From NCBI RefSeq assembly GCF_017833525.1, contig NZ_JAFICD010000005.1, positions 124,001 to 188,000 on the forward strand: 64,000 nucleotides of DNA. The letters run 5' to 3'. The notes beneath the pieces were generated by a model. That model saw nothing but the letters and a program-made list of their open reading frames with translations, made no database searches and was not told the DNA's origin. Positions 34,240 to 42,702 of the stretch are shown here, piece after piece; position 1 is the stretch's first letter; each line of letters begins with the position of its first letter. A program made the translations under genes and the position numbers. Source of the stretch: Duganella sp. 1411. GTDB lineage: Bacteria; Pseudomonadota; Gammaproteobacteria; Burkholderiales; Burkholderiaceae_D.

Positions 34240-34995
34240 ATGAAGATTTCAGTGATCTGGCGCCTGGCGCGGGTGACGGCGCACGTGCTGCTGGGGATGG
34301 CGATCTGCGCCACGGTGTTTCCGTGGATCGCCCAGGACAAGCGCAACGGCCACATCCGCCGCTGGTCGACCCGGCTGCTCAAGATGTGCAACGTCAGCGT
34401 CGAGCAGCACGCGGCCGCGCCGATGCTGGAGCGGGCGGTGGTGGTGGCCAACCACGTGTCGTGGCTGGATATTTTCGTCGTCCACAGCCTGCATCCGAGC
34501 CACTTTGTCGCCAAGGCCGAGATCCGCTCGTGGCCGCTGGCCGGCTGGCTGGCGGAGAAGGCCGGCACCGTGTTCATTTCGCGCGGCAACCGGCGCGATT
34601 TGCGGCATATCTTCAAGGGATTGGTGAGCACCCTGGAGCGGGGCGAGCGCGTGGCTTTCTTCCCGGAAGGCACTACTTCGTCGCAGGGCCAGCTGTTGCC
34701 GTTCCACGCCAATTTGTTCGAGGCGGCGATCGACGCCGGGGTGCCGGTGCAGCCGGTGGCGTTGTCGTATGTGGCCCCAAACGGCGCCTCGCATCCGTCG
34801 GTGGATTTTATCGGCGAGATGACGTTTGCCGAGAGCATCATCGCGATTCTCGGCGGCCCGCCGGTGAAGGCGAAATTGATGGTGCTGGCGCCGATCGAGA
34901 CGGCCGGCGCGCATCGGCGCGAATTGGCGGAGGTCACGCACAAGGCGGTGGCCGAAGCGTTGGGCGTGACGGTCGAAAGCCACCCCCACCCGTGA
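34240..34995 (+). CDS. 1-acyl-sn-glycerol-3-phosphate acyltransferase (PlsC family)
   Basis: The 251-residue membrane-associated enzyme has an N-terminal hydrophobic segment (about 8-30) and the acyltransferase motifs NHVSWLD (the H-x-x-x-x-D box), ISRGNRRDLR and FPEGTTSSQG. It makes phosphatidic acid from lysophosphatidic acid, or acylates a related lipid such as an ornithine-lipid precursor. The start ATG 34240 lies 8 bp after the pseudo-dihydroorotase stop. A second PlsC-type gene lies at 47.7-48.5 kb, so the substrates may differ. Confidence 0.9.
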   Translation: MKISVIWRLARVTAHVLLGMAICATVFPWIAQDKRNGHIRRWSTRLLKMCNVSVEQHAAAPMLERAVVVANHVSWLDIFVVHSLHPSHFVAKAEIRSWPLAGWLAEKAGTVFISRGNRRDLRHIFKGLVSTLERGERVAFFPEGTTSSQGQLLPFHANLFEAAIDAGVPVQPVALSYVAPNGASHPSVDFIGEMTFAESIIAILGGPPVKAKLMVLAPIETAGAHRRELAEVTHKAVAEALGVTVESHPHP

Positions 34996-35004
34996 CGCGG
35001 ATGC

Positions 35005-35031
35005 GGGGTCGGACCCGTTGGGTCCGACCCC
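35005..35031. terminator. strong bidirectional hairpin between convergent genes
   Basis: GGGGTCGGACCC (35005-35016), GTT, GGGTCCGACCCC (35020-35031): a perfect 12-bp inverted repeat with a 3-nt loop in the 64-bp gap between the plsC-type gene and apaH. There is no T-run, so it may be a 3-prime-end stabiliser or repeat element rather than an intrinsic terminator. Confidence 0.55.
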
Positions 35032-35059
35032 TTCCCGGTGCGGGTTGACGCCGGAATAC

Positions 35060-35929
35060 CTAGGCTTTTTTCTTGTTGCTCGGCTCCTGGAACTCCGGGC
35101 ACTGCACCTGCAACAAGCTACGATCCTCCAGGCACACGGCCGACAACTGGCCGCCCCACACGCAGCCGCTGTCGAGGCCGATCAAGTTCGGTTTCAACGT
35201 CAGCCCCAGCGCCGACCAGTGGCCGAACACCACCGTGTCGCGCGCGCTGCGCCGTCCCGGCACCTCGAACCACGGCATCAGGCCCGAGCCTTCCTCGGCC
35301 TTGCCGCTTTCCTTCATCTTGAAATCCATCACGCCGTCGGCGGTGCAGAAGCGCAGCCGCGTCATGGCGTTGATGATGCAGCGCAGCCGGTCGGCGCCCT
35401 GCAGGTCTTCCGACCATTGATCGGGCAGGTTGCCGTACATCTCGGCCAGGAAATCGGCGAAGGTTTCATCCGGCCCGCGCAGCATGTCCTGCACCTCGCC
35501 GGCCAGCGCCATGGCCTGGTCGGCGCTCCACTGCGGCAGCAGGCCGGCGTGCACCAGCACGTGGCCCGGGGTCTGGATCGCCAGCGGCCGGCGCCGCACC
35601 CAGTCGATCAGCTCGTCGCGGTCGGGCGCGTGCAGGATGTCGGCCAAGGTGTCGGACTTGTGCTCGGCCCGGATGCCGTAGGCCACCGCCAGCAGGTGCA
35701 GGTCGTGGTTGCCCAGCACGCTGTCGATCAGGCCGCCGCTGGCCATGGCCAGCTTGCGCACGTGGCGCAAGGTGGCCAGCGAGTCCGGGCCCCGGTTGAT
35801 CAGGTCGCCGGCGAACAGGATCGCCGGCTCGGCCACGCCGGCCGCGGCCGCGTGCGCGCGTATGCGCTCGAGCATGGACAGGGCCTGCTCGTGGCAGCCT
35901 TGTAAATCCCCGATTACATAGGTTTTCAT
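35060..35929 (-). CDS. apaH: symmetrical bis(5'-nucleosyl)-tetraphosphatase
   Basis: The 289-residue metallophosphoesterase hydrolyses Ap4A to two ADP. Metal ligands are visible in order: GDLQGCHEQ (D-x-x-G-C), GDLINRGPDS, LGNHDLHLLAV and the later GHWSALGL and VWGGQLSAV segments. The C-terminus is Lys-rich (SNKKKA). It is convergent with the plsC-type gene and divergent from rfbB. Confidence 0.95.
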   Translation of the reverse strand: MKTYVIGDLQGCHEQALSMLERIRAHAAAAGVAEPAILFAGDLINRGPDSLATLRHVRKLAMASGGLIDSVLGNHDLHLLAVAYGIRAEHKSDTLADILHAPDRDELIDWVRRRPLAIQTPGHVLVHAGLLPQWSADQAMALAGEVQDMLRGPDETFADFLAEMYGNLPDQWSEDLQGADRLRCIINAMTRLRFCTADGVMDFKMKESGKAEEGSGLMPWFEVPGRRSARDTVVFGHWSALGLTLKPNLIGLDSGCVWGGQLSAVCLEDRSLLQVQCPEFQEPSNKKKA

Positions 35930-36069
35930 ATGGTTGCTCTCTGGTTCGTTGCTTTGGAATCGGAATTACCCTGAAATCAGAGTGCGAGTGTTGATTTTTG
36001 CCCGTGGGCAGCGCAGTTTCACATAAAATCACTCTTACGACTGTTTTGACTCTTGCTGCGGGATACTAA

Positions 36070-37140
36070 ATGATTTTTGTTACGGGTGGTGCCGGTTTTA
36101 TCGGTTCAAACTTTGTCCTCGACTGGCTGGCCCAGTCCGACGAGCCTGTTGTTAATTATGACAAGCTGACCTACGCCGGCAATCTGAATAATCTGGCGTC
36201 GCTGAAAAACGACCCGCGCCACATCTTCGTGCGCGGCGACATCTGCGACCAGGCCCAGGTGCTGGAACTGTTCCAGCGGCACCAGCCGCGCGCCGTCGTC
36301 CACTTCGCCGCCGAAAGCCACGTCGACCGATCGATCCTCGGTCCCGGCGAATTCATCAACACCAACATCAACGGCACGTTCAGCCTGCTGGAGGCCGCGC
36401 GCGCCTACTGGTCGGCGCTGCCGGCGGCGGAGCAGGCGGCGTTCCGCTTCCTGCACGTGTCCACCGACGAGGTCTACGGCACGCTCGGCCCGGACGACGC
36501 GCCGTTCAGCGAAACGACCGCGTTCGCGCCGAACAGCCCGTACTCGGCGTCGAAGGCCGCGTCCGACCACTTGGTGCGTTCCTATCATCATACCTACGGT
36601 TTGCCGACGCTGACGACCAACTGCTCGAACAATTACGGCCCGTACCACTTCCCGGAAAAGCTGATCCCGCTGATCATCGCCAACGCGCAGGCCGGCAAGC
36701 CGCTGCCGATCTACGGCGACGGCCAGCAGGTGCGCGACTGGCTGTATGTCAGCGACCATTGCGCGGCGATCCGCCGTGTGCTCGAGGCCGGCCGCCTGGG
36801 CGAGACCTACAACGTCGGCGGCTGGAACGAGATGGCCAACCTGGACGTCGTGCACACCTTGTGCGACATGCTCGACAAGGTCGCCCCGAAGGCCGACGGC
36901 GCCAGTTACCGCGCGCAGATCACCTACGTCAAGGACCGTCCCGGCCACGACCGCCGCTACGCCATCGACGCCCGCAAGCTGGAGCGTGAACTGGGCTGGA
37001 AACCGGCCGAGACCTTCCAGACCGGCATCGCCAAGACCGTGCAGTGGTATCTGGACAACCAGGCCTGGGTCGCCGACGTGCAGTCGGGCAGCTACGCCAA
37101 ATGGGTGGAAACCAACTACTTTAATCGCGAAGGCCAATAA
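36070..37140 (+). CDS. rfbB: dTDP-glucose 4,6-dehydratase
   Basis: The 356-residue short-chain dehydrogenase-type enzyme begins MIFVTGGAGFIGSNFV (NAD loop). It has the catalytic triad region HVSTDEVYG and SPYSASKAASDHL (Tyr-x-x-x-Lys), plus TNCSNNYGPYHFPEK. It produces dTDP-4-keto-6-deoxyglucose, step two of dTDP-L-rhamnose synthesis. It is first of four coupled genes; rfbA follows after 2 bp. TAAAAT at 36024 is a possible -10 element. Confidence 0.96.
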   Translation: MIFVTGGAGFIGSNFVLDWLAQSDEPVVNYDKLTYAGNLNNLASLKNDPRHIFVRGDICDQAQVLELFQRHQPRAVVHFAAESHVDRSILGPGEFINTNINGTFSLLEAARAYWSALPAAEQAAFRFLHVSTDEVYGTLGPDDAPFSETTAFAPNSPYSASKAASDHLVRSYHHTYGLPTLTTNCSNNYGPYHFPEKLIPLIIANAQAGKPLPIYGDGQQVRDWLYVSDHCAAIRRVLEAGRLGETYNVGGWNEMANLDVVHTLCDMLDKVAPKADGASYRAQITYVKDRPGHDRRYAIDARKLERELGWKPAETFQTGIAKTVQWYLDNQAWVADVQSGSYAKWVETNYFNREGQ

Positions 37141-37142
37141 GA

Positions 37143-38057
37143 ATGAGCACTACGGGCACAACCAACGGCAACCGCCGCAAGGGCATTATTCTGGCCGGCG
37201 GCTCCGGCACCCGTCTGTATCCGGTGACGATGAGCGTATCGAAGCAATTGCTGCCGATCTACGACAAGCCGATGATCTACCACCCGCTGACGGTGCTGAT
37301 GCTCGCCGGCATGACCGAGATCCTGCTGATCTCGACGCCGCAGGACACGCCGCGTTTCCAGGACCTGCTGGGCGACGGCAGCCAGTGGGGCATCCATATC
37401 AGCTACGCGGTGCAGCCGTCGCCGGACGGCCTGGCGCAGGCCTTCATCATCGGCAAGGAGTTCGTCGGCGACGCGCCGTCGGCGCTGATCCTGGGCGATA
37501 ACATCTATTACGGCAACGATCTGGACGCGCTGCTCAACCACGCCAGCGAGCAGGCCGACGGCGCCACCGTGTTCGCCTACCACGTGCAGGACCCGGAGCG
37601 CTACGGCGTGGTCGAGTTCGACGGCGGCCGCCAAGCCGTGTCGATCGAGGAAAAACCCAAACAGCCCAAATCCAATTACGCGGTCACCGGCCTGTATTTC
37701 TACGATAATCAGGTGTGCGACATCGCCGCCAGCATCAAGCCGTCCGCGCGCGGCGAGCTCGAGATCACCGACGTCAACCGCGTCTACCTGGAAAAGCAGC
37801 AGCTCAACGTCGAGGTGATGGGGCGCGGCATGGCCTGGCTCGACACCGGCACCCACGAGTCGCTGCTGGAGGCGGGCCAGTTCATCGCCACCATCGAAAA
37901 GCGCCAGGGCCTGAAGGTGGCCTGTCCGGAGGAGATCGCCTATCGCAAGGGCTATATCGACGCGGCCCAGCTGCGCAAGCTGGCCGAGCCGCTCAAAAAG
38001 AACAATTACGGCCAATACCTGTTGCAGATACTGGAAGACAAGGTCGTGCCGCGATGA
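37143..38057 (+). CDS. rfbA: glucose-1-phosphate thymidylyltransferase
   Basis: The 304-residue nucleotidyltransferase joins dTTP and glucose-1-phosphate to dTDP-glucose. The signature GIILAGGSGTRLYPVT appears at residues 14-29, followed by LPIYDKPMIYHPL, LILGDNIYYG, the EEKPKQPKSNYAV segment and the GRGMAWLDTGTHESL stretch. Order rfbB-rfbA-rfbC-rfbD differs from the enteric rfbBDAC order. It overlaps rfbC by 4 bp. Confidence 0.96.
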   Translation: MSTTGTTNGNRRKGIILAGGSGTRLYPVTMSVSKQLLPIYDKPMIYHPLTVLMLAGMTEILLISTPQDTPRFQDLLGDGSQWGIHISYAVQPSPDGLAQAFIIGKEFVGDAPSALILGDNIYYGNDLDALLNHASEQADGATVFAYHVQDPERYGVVEFDGGRQAVSIEEKPKQPKSNYAVTGLYFYDNQVCDIAASIKPSARGELEITDVNRVYLEKQQLNVEVMGRGMAWLDTGTHESLLEAGQFIATIEKRQGLKVACPEEIAYRKGYIDAAQLRKLAEPLKKNNYGQYLLQILEDKVVPR

Positions 38058-38599
38058 AGGTTGTTACCACACCGCTGGAAGGTTTGCTGGTGCTCGAGCC
38101 GCGCGTGTTCGGCGACGAGCGCGGTTTTTTCTACGAAAGCTACAACGCCCGCCAATTCGCCGAGGCCACCGGCGTGACTGCCGGCTTCGTGCAGGACAAC
38201 CATTCGCGCTCGCGCCGGGGCGTGCTGCGCGGCCTGCATTACCAGATCCAGCAGCCGCAGGGCAAGCTGGTGCGCGTGACCGCCGGCGCCGTGTTCGACG
38301 TGGCGGTCGACATCCGCCGGAGCTCGCCCACGTTCGGCCAGTGGTACGGCGTCGAGCTCAGCGCTGAAAACATGCGCCAGATGTGGATACCGGCCGGCTT
38401 CGCGCACGGCTTCGTGGTCACCAGCGACAACGCCGAGTTCCTCTATAAAACCACCGACTACTGGGCGCCCGAGCACGAGCGCGCCATCCTGTGGAACGAC
38501 CCGGCCATCGGCATCGTCTGGCCGCTGGACCTGACGCCGACCTTGTCGCACAAGGACCAGGCAGCCGGACCGCTGGCCGCCGCCGAGGTGTTCGCGTGA
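38054..38599 (+). CDS. rfbC: dTDP-4-dehydrorhamnose 3,5-epimerase
   Basis: The 181-residue cupin enzyme starts at ATG 38054 (overlapping rfbA). It shows EPRVFGDERGFFYESYN, the catalytic His in VLRGLHYQ, FDVAVDIRRSSPTFG and IPAGFAHGF. It inverts C3 and C5 of the keto sugar. An in-frame extension to 37715 lies within rfbA and is not coding. It overlaps rfbD by 4 bp. Confidence 0.95.
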   Translation: MKVVTTPLEGLLVLEPRVFGDERGFFYESYNARQFAEATGVTAGFVQDNHSRSRRGVLRGLHYQIQQPQGKLVRVTAGAVFDVAVDIRRSSPTFGQWYGVELSAENMRQMWIPAGFAHGFVVTSDNAEFLYKTTDYWAPEHERAILWNDPAIGIVWPLDLTPTLSHKDQAAGPLAAAEVFA

Positions 38600-39453
38600 A
38601 GATTTTGCTCACCGGCAGCACCGGCCAGGTGGGATACGAGCTGGCGCGCAGCCTGCAGGGCGTGGGCGAGGTGGTGGCGGTGGACCGGGGCGTCATGGAC
38701 CTGTCCGACCTCGACCAGGTGCGCGACGTCATCCGCCAGGTCAAGCCGGGGCTGATCGTCAACCCGGCCGCCTACACGGCGGTCGACAAGGCCGAGAGCG
38801 AGCCGGACCTGGCGCACCGCGTCAACGCCGAGGCGCCCGGGCTGATGGCGCGCGAGGCCAAACTGCTGGGCGCGGCGATGGTGCATTATTCGACCGACTA
38901 CGTATTCGACGGCGCCGACCCGGCGCCGCGGGTGGAGGACGACCCGACCGGGCCGCTGAACGTCTACGGCGCCAGCAAGCTGGCCGGCGAGCGCGCCATC
39001 GCCGAGGCCGGCATTCCGCACCTGATCTTCCGCACCAGCTGGGTGTATGGCATGCGCGGTAAGAATTTCCTGTTGACGATGCTGCGCCTGGCCAGGGAGC
39101 GCGACGAGCTGCGCGTGGTGGCCGACCAGCACGGCGCGCCGACCTGGAGCCGCACCATCGCCGACACCACGGCGCAGGTGCTGGCGCAGGCGCGCGCCGG
39201 CGGTGACGACTGGTGGGCGCGCAACAGCGGCGTCTATCACCTGAGTGCGCAGGGCCGCACCACCTGGTTCGAGTTCACCCAGGCGATCGTCGAGGCGGCC
39301 GGGCTCGAGTGCCGCGTGCTGCCGATCGGCAGCGCCGACTATCCGACGCCGGCGAGGCGGCCGCGGTATTCGGTAATGTCCTCCGAGCGCCTGATGACGC
39401 GCTTTTGCCATCTGCCGGAGTGGAAAGAGGCGCTGCGGCTGTGCATGGAGTGA
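38596..39453 (+). CDS. rfbD: dTDP-4-dehydrorhamnose reductase
   Basis: The 285-residue NADPH-dependent reductase makes dTDP-L-rhamnose. It begins at GTG 38596 (GTGA overlap with rfbC) with KILLTGSTGQVGYELA. It has NPAAYTAVDKAES, YSTDYVFDG, YGASKLAGE (Tyr-x-x-x-Lys) and the RTSWVYG motif. It is the last of the four rhamnose genes. No rhamnosyltransferase follows immediately. Confidence 0.95.
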   Translation: MKILLTGSTGQVGYELARSLQGVGEVVAVDRGVMDLSDLDQVRDVIRQVKPGLIVNPAAYTAVDKAESEPDLAHRVNAEAPGLMAREAKLLGAAMVHYSTDYVFDGADPAPRVEDDPTGPLNVYGASKLAGERAIAEAGIPHLIFRTSWVYGMRGKNFLLTMLRLARERDELRVVADQHGAPTWSRTIADTTAQVLAQARAGGDDWWARNSGVYHLSAQGRTTWFEFTQAIVEAAGLECRVLPIGSADYPTPARRPRYSVMSSERLMTRFCHLPEWKEALRLCME

Positions 39454-39457
39454 TACA

Positions 39458-39495
39458 CGGTCCAGCCCGTGTAGAAATGTTGGACCTGACCCCGG
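39458..39495. repeat. third copy of the GTGTAGAAATG/CCTGACCCC motif
   Basis: CGGTCCAGCCCGTGTAGAAA followed by TGTTGGACCTGACCCCGG directly follows rfbD. It closely matches the second half of each 111-bp unit at 10.4-10.6 kb, but here it stands alone without the palindromic repeat. Short GTTGACCCCGGC-type duplications follow it. Confidence 0.75.
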
Positions 39496-39635
39496 CGTTG
39501 ACCCCGGCGTTATCAATTCAGGATTGCCTTGGCCAATCCGGTACAATCGCGGGCTAGCGTGCCGATCACCCCTCGGCGGACCTGGACTCGCCTCTGTACC
39601 GGTAAGCGCATCCGGCAATTTTGTATAGATAAAAT

Positions 39636-40730
39636 ATGTTTTCCTTTTTACTGAGCTTTATCGCTTCCGCGCTGCTTACCCTGTTGGTCATAAAAGAATC
39701 CAGATTGCACGGTCCGGCGCTGGATTCCGATTTCCTCGGCGTCCAGAAGGTGCATGCCCACCATGTGGCGCGGATAGGCGGCTTGTCGATCTTTCTGTCG
39801 GTCGCGCTCAGTTCCACCATTTCCGTCTGGCGCGTGCCGGCCTTGGGCAACTGGCTGTTCTCGCTGCTGGCCTGTTCCACCGTCGCCTTCGTCGGCGGCA
39901 TCGTCGAGGATTACACGGGCCGCGTCAGCGCCACGCGCCGGCTGCTGCTGACCATGGCCGCCGCCGCCCTCGGCTATTTCCTGCTCGACGCCCGCATCGA
40001 CCGCATCGACTTCCCCTTCGCCGCCTGGCCCATCGAATATATGTGGATCACGCTGCCGCTGACGGTGCTGGCGGTGGCCGGCGTGGCCAACGCCGTCAAT
40101 ATCATCGACGGCTTCAACGGCCTGGCCAGCGTGGTGTGTATTTGCATGCTGCTGTCGCTCGGTTATGTCGCGCTGCAGGTCAACGATATGTTCGTGCTGA
40201 TCGCCGCGCTGATGGTGGCCGGCGCCACCGCCGGTTTCCTGATCTGGAATTACCCGGTCGGCATGATATTCCTGGGCGACGGCGGCGCTTATTTCATCGG
40301 CTTTATGCTGGGCGAGCTGGCGTTGCTGCTGGTAATGCGCAATCCGCAAGTTTCCACTTGGTACGCGGCGTTGTTGTTAATATATCCAACATTTGAAACC
40401 TTGTTTTCCGTTTATCGGCGCATGTTTGTTCGCGGCAAATCTCCCGCCATGCCCGACGGTATCCACTTGCATAGCCTGATCTTCCGCCGCATCGTGCAAT
40501 GGGCGGTGGGCCGCAAGGAGGCGCGCGCGCTGATCCGCCGCAATTCGCTCACGTCCCCGTATTTGTGGATGTTTTCGCTGATGGCGGTGATACCGGCCAC
40601 GGTATTCTGGCGCCATACCTGGGTATTAATGGTGTTTTGTATTTTGTTTATCAGCAGTTACATCTGGATTTATGTGCGCATCGTCCGCTTTAAGGCGCCG
40701 CGCTGGATGATACGCCATAAGAAAATGTGA
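39636..40730 (+). CDS. polyprenyl-phosphate sugar-1-phosphate transferase (MraY/WecA family)
   Basis: The 364-residue integral membrane protein has about ten hydrophobic segments. Family motifs are KVHAHHVARIGGLSIFLS near the N-terminus, GIVEDYTGRVSATRRL, VNIIDGFNGLAS (about residues 153-164) and FLGDGGAYFIGFMLG. It should transfer a sugar-1-phosphate (commonly GlcNAc or a related sugar) to undecaprenyl phosphate, starting O-antigen or exopolysaccharide synthesis. It follows the rhamnose genes after a 182-bp gap containing a repeat, so it may have its own promoter (TACAAT at 39542 is a weak candidate). Confidence 0.9.
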   Translation: MFSFLLSFIASALLTLLVIKESRLHGPALDSDFLGVQKVHAHHVARIGGLSIFLSVALSSTISVWRVPALGNWLFSLLACSTVAFVGGIVEDYTGRVSATRRLLLTMAAAALGYFLLDARIDRIDFPFAAWPIEYMWITLPLTVLAVAGVANAVNIIDGFNGLASVVCICMLLSLGYVALQVNDMFVLIAALMVAGATAGFLIWNYPVGMIFLGDGGAYFIGFMLGELALLLVMRNPQVSTWYAALLLIYPTFETLFSVYRRMFVRGKSPAMPDGIHLHSLIFRRIVQWAVGRKEARALIRRNSLTSPYLWMFSLMAVIPATVFWRHTWVLMVFCILFISSYIWIYVRIVRFKAPRWMIRHKKM

Positions 40731-40795
40731 TTTTTCCGGCTTGATGTAATATATTCGCGCAGCGCTTTTATTATCATCACTGGAAGGAAAGCCCA

Positions 40796-41116
40796 ATGGA
40801 CCTGTCGAATATGTCTTCCGCCGATTTGCGGAATTTGCAAGAACAAGTTAAACGCGAATTGAAACAGCGCGAAGGCCAGGACCTGGCCAAGGCGCGCGAA
40901 CAGATATTGGCCATCGCCCAGAGCGTCGGCCTGCCGGTGAAGGATCTGGTCGGCGGCGCCGTCACCGCCCGCGGCGGCAAAAAGACCGGCTCGGTGGCGC
41001 CGCGCTACCGCAATCCGGCCGACGCCTCCCAGCAATGGACCGGCCGCGGCCGCCAGCCGAAATGGGTCAAGGAATGGCTCGACGCCGGCAACGACATCGC
41101 CGGCCTGAAGGTTTAA
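40796..41116 (+). CDS. H-NS-family nucleoid-associated protein
   Basis: The 106-residue protein has an N-terminal coiled-coil oligomerisation region (about residues 1-45: LRNLQEQVKRELKQREGQDL) and a C-terminal DNA-binding domain. The loop TGRGRQPKWVKEWLDAG contains the AT-hook-like G-R-G-R-Q-P motif. Such proteins bind AT-rich, often foreign, DNA and silence it. A good SD (GGAAGGA) precedes ATG 40796. It stands alone between two envelope genes; whether it controls them is unknown. Confidence 0.95.
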   Translation: MDLSNMSSADLRNLQEQVKRELKQREGQDLAKAREQILAIAQSVGLPVKDLVGGAVTARGGKKTGSVAPRYRNPADASQQWTGRGRQPKWVKEWLDAGNDIAGLKV

Positions 41117-41316
41117 GCGGTTTTAGCGCGGTCGCGGGCCGGCGGGGCTTGCCTGCCGCCGGTATCGGACTTACACTGCGCACTTGTATATGGTGTCATG
41201 TTGCCGACAACGCTCTGGCGGCACCTGCTTTTCCCTCTAATCCGCGTCCACGGCAAGGCAGTGCGCTGGGCTAGCCCCGCACCGCCTCGCCGTGGCACGC
41301 ACACGCTCAATCCAGT

Positions 41317-42699
41317 ATGGTCTCCTTATCCAAAACGATCTTCAAAGCTTACGACATTCGCGGCATCATCGATAAAACCCTGGATGCGGGCGTCGCGCGC
41401 CAGATCGGGCAGGCGTTCGGCCAGGCCGCGCTGGCCAAGGGCGAGACCAGGGTGGTGATCGGCCGCGACGGCCGCTTGTCCGGCCCGTCGCTGGCGGCGG
41501 CGCTGGCCGAGGGCCTGCAGGCGGCCGGCGTCGACGTCATCGACCTGGGCGTGGTGGCCACGCCGATGGTCTACTTCGGCACCCACGTGCTGGGCGCGGC
41601 GTCGGGCATCATGGTCACCGGCAGCCACAATCCGCCGGACTACAACGGCTTCAAGATGGTGCTGGCCGGCGAGGCGATCCACGGCGAGGCCATCACCGCG
41701 CTGTACCAGCGCATCGTCGACCATGACGGCGCGCCGGCGCCGACCAAGGGTTCCTACAGCACCCACGACATCCGCGCCCAGTACCTCGAGCGCATCATCG
41801 GCGACGTCAAGCTGGCGCGCCCGATCAAGATCGCGGTCGACTGCGGCAACGGCGTGGCCGGCGCCTTCGCCGGCGACCTGTATCGCGGCATGGGCTGCGA
41901 GGTGGTCGAGCTGTTCTGCGAAGTGGACGGCAACTTCCCCAACCACCACCCCGATCCGGCGCATCCGGAAAACCTGCAGGACCTGATCCGCGCGCTGCAA
42001 GAGACCGACGCCGAAATCGGCATCGCCTTCGACGGCGACGGCGACCGCCTGGGCGTGGTGACCAAGGACGGCCAGATCATTTATCCGGACCGCCAGATGA
42101 TGCTGTTCGCGGCCGACGTGCTGACCCGCCATCCGGGCGAACAGATTCTGTACGACGTCAAATGCACCCGCCACCTGGCGCCGTACATCACCAAAAGCGG
42201 CGGCGTGCCGCTGATGTACAAGACCGGCCACTCGCTGGTCAAGGCCAAGCTGCGCGAGACCGGCGCCCCGCTCGGCGGCGAAATGAGCGGCCATATCTTC
42301 TTCAAGGACCGCTGGTACGGTTTTGACGACGGCCTGTACTCGGGCGCGCGCCTGCTGGAGATCCTGACCCGCGAGGCCGATCCGTCGGCGCTGCTCAATT
42401 CCCTGCCGCAGTCGGACAGCACCCCCGAGCTGCACCTGCACCTGAGCGAAGGCGAAAACGTCATCGTCATGGACAAGCTGCGCGCGGACGCGGAATTCCC
42501 GGGCAACGTGCAGATCATCACCATCGACGGCCTGCGCGTGGAATACGAGGACGGCTTCGGCCTGGCGCGTTCGTCCAACACCACGCCGGTGATCGTGATG
42601 CGCTTCGAAGCGGAAACGCCGGCGGCGCTGGCGCGCATCCAGGGCCAGTTCAAGAGCGTGATCCTGGCCGCCAAGCCGGACGCGCAACTGCCTTTCTAA
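41317..42699 (+). CDS. phosphomannomutase/phosphoglucomutase
   Basis: The 460-residue alpha-D-phosphohexomutase (AlgC/ManB type) has the phosphoserine loop TGSHNPPDYNG (Ser103), the Mg-binding DGDGDR loop (residues 239-244), the sugar-binding GEMSGHIFF loop and the phosphate-binding RSSNTTP loop near the C-terminus. It interconverts mannose or glucose 6- and 1-phosphates, feeding dTDP-rhamnose and LPS sugars. The 200-bp upstream gap has no other gene. waaC follows after 3 bp. Confidence 0.94.
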   Translation: MVSLSKTIFKAYDIRGIIDKTLDAGVARQIGQAFGQAALAKGETRVVIGRDGRLSGPSLAAALAEGLQAAGVDVIDLGVVATPMVYFGTHVLGAASGIMVTGSHNPPDYNGFKMVLAGEAIHGEAITALYQRIVDHDGAPAPTKGSYSTHDIRAQYLERIIGDVKLARPIKIAVDCGNGVAGAFAGDLYRGMGCEVVELFCEVDGNFPNHHPDPAHPENLQDLIRALQETDAEIGIAFDGDGDRLGVVTKDGQIIYPDRQMMLFAADVLTRHPGEQILYDVKCTRHLAPYITKSGGVPLMYKTGHSLVKAKLRETGAPLGGEMSGHIFFKDRWYGFDDGLYSGARLLEILTREADPSALLNSLPQSDSTPELHLHLSEGENVIVMDKLRADAEFPGNVQIITIDGLRVEYEDGFGLARSSNTTPVIVMRFEAETPAALARIQGQFKSVILAAKPDAQLPF

Positions 42700-42702
42700 G
42701 CG

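Noticed and set aside
37715..38053. In-frame extension upstream of rfbC
   Set aside because: It lies inside rfbA in another frame. The family-typical start with 4-bp overlap is at 38054.
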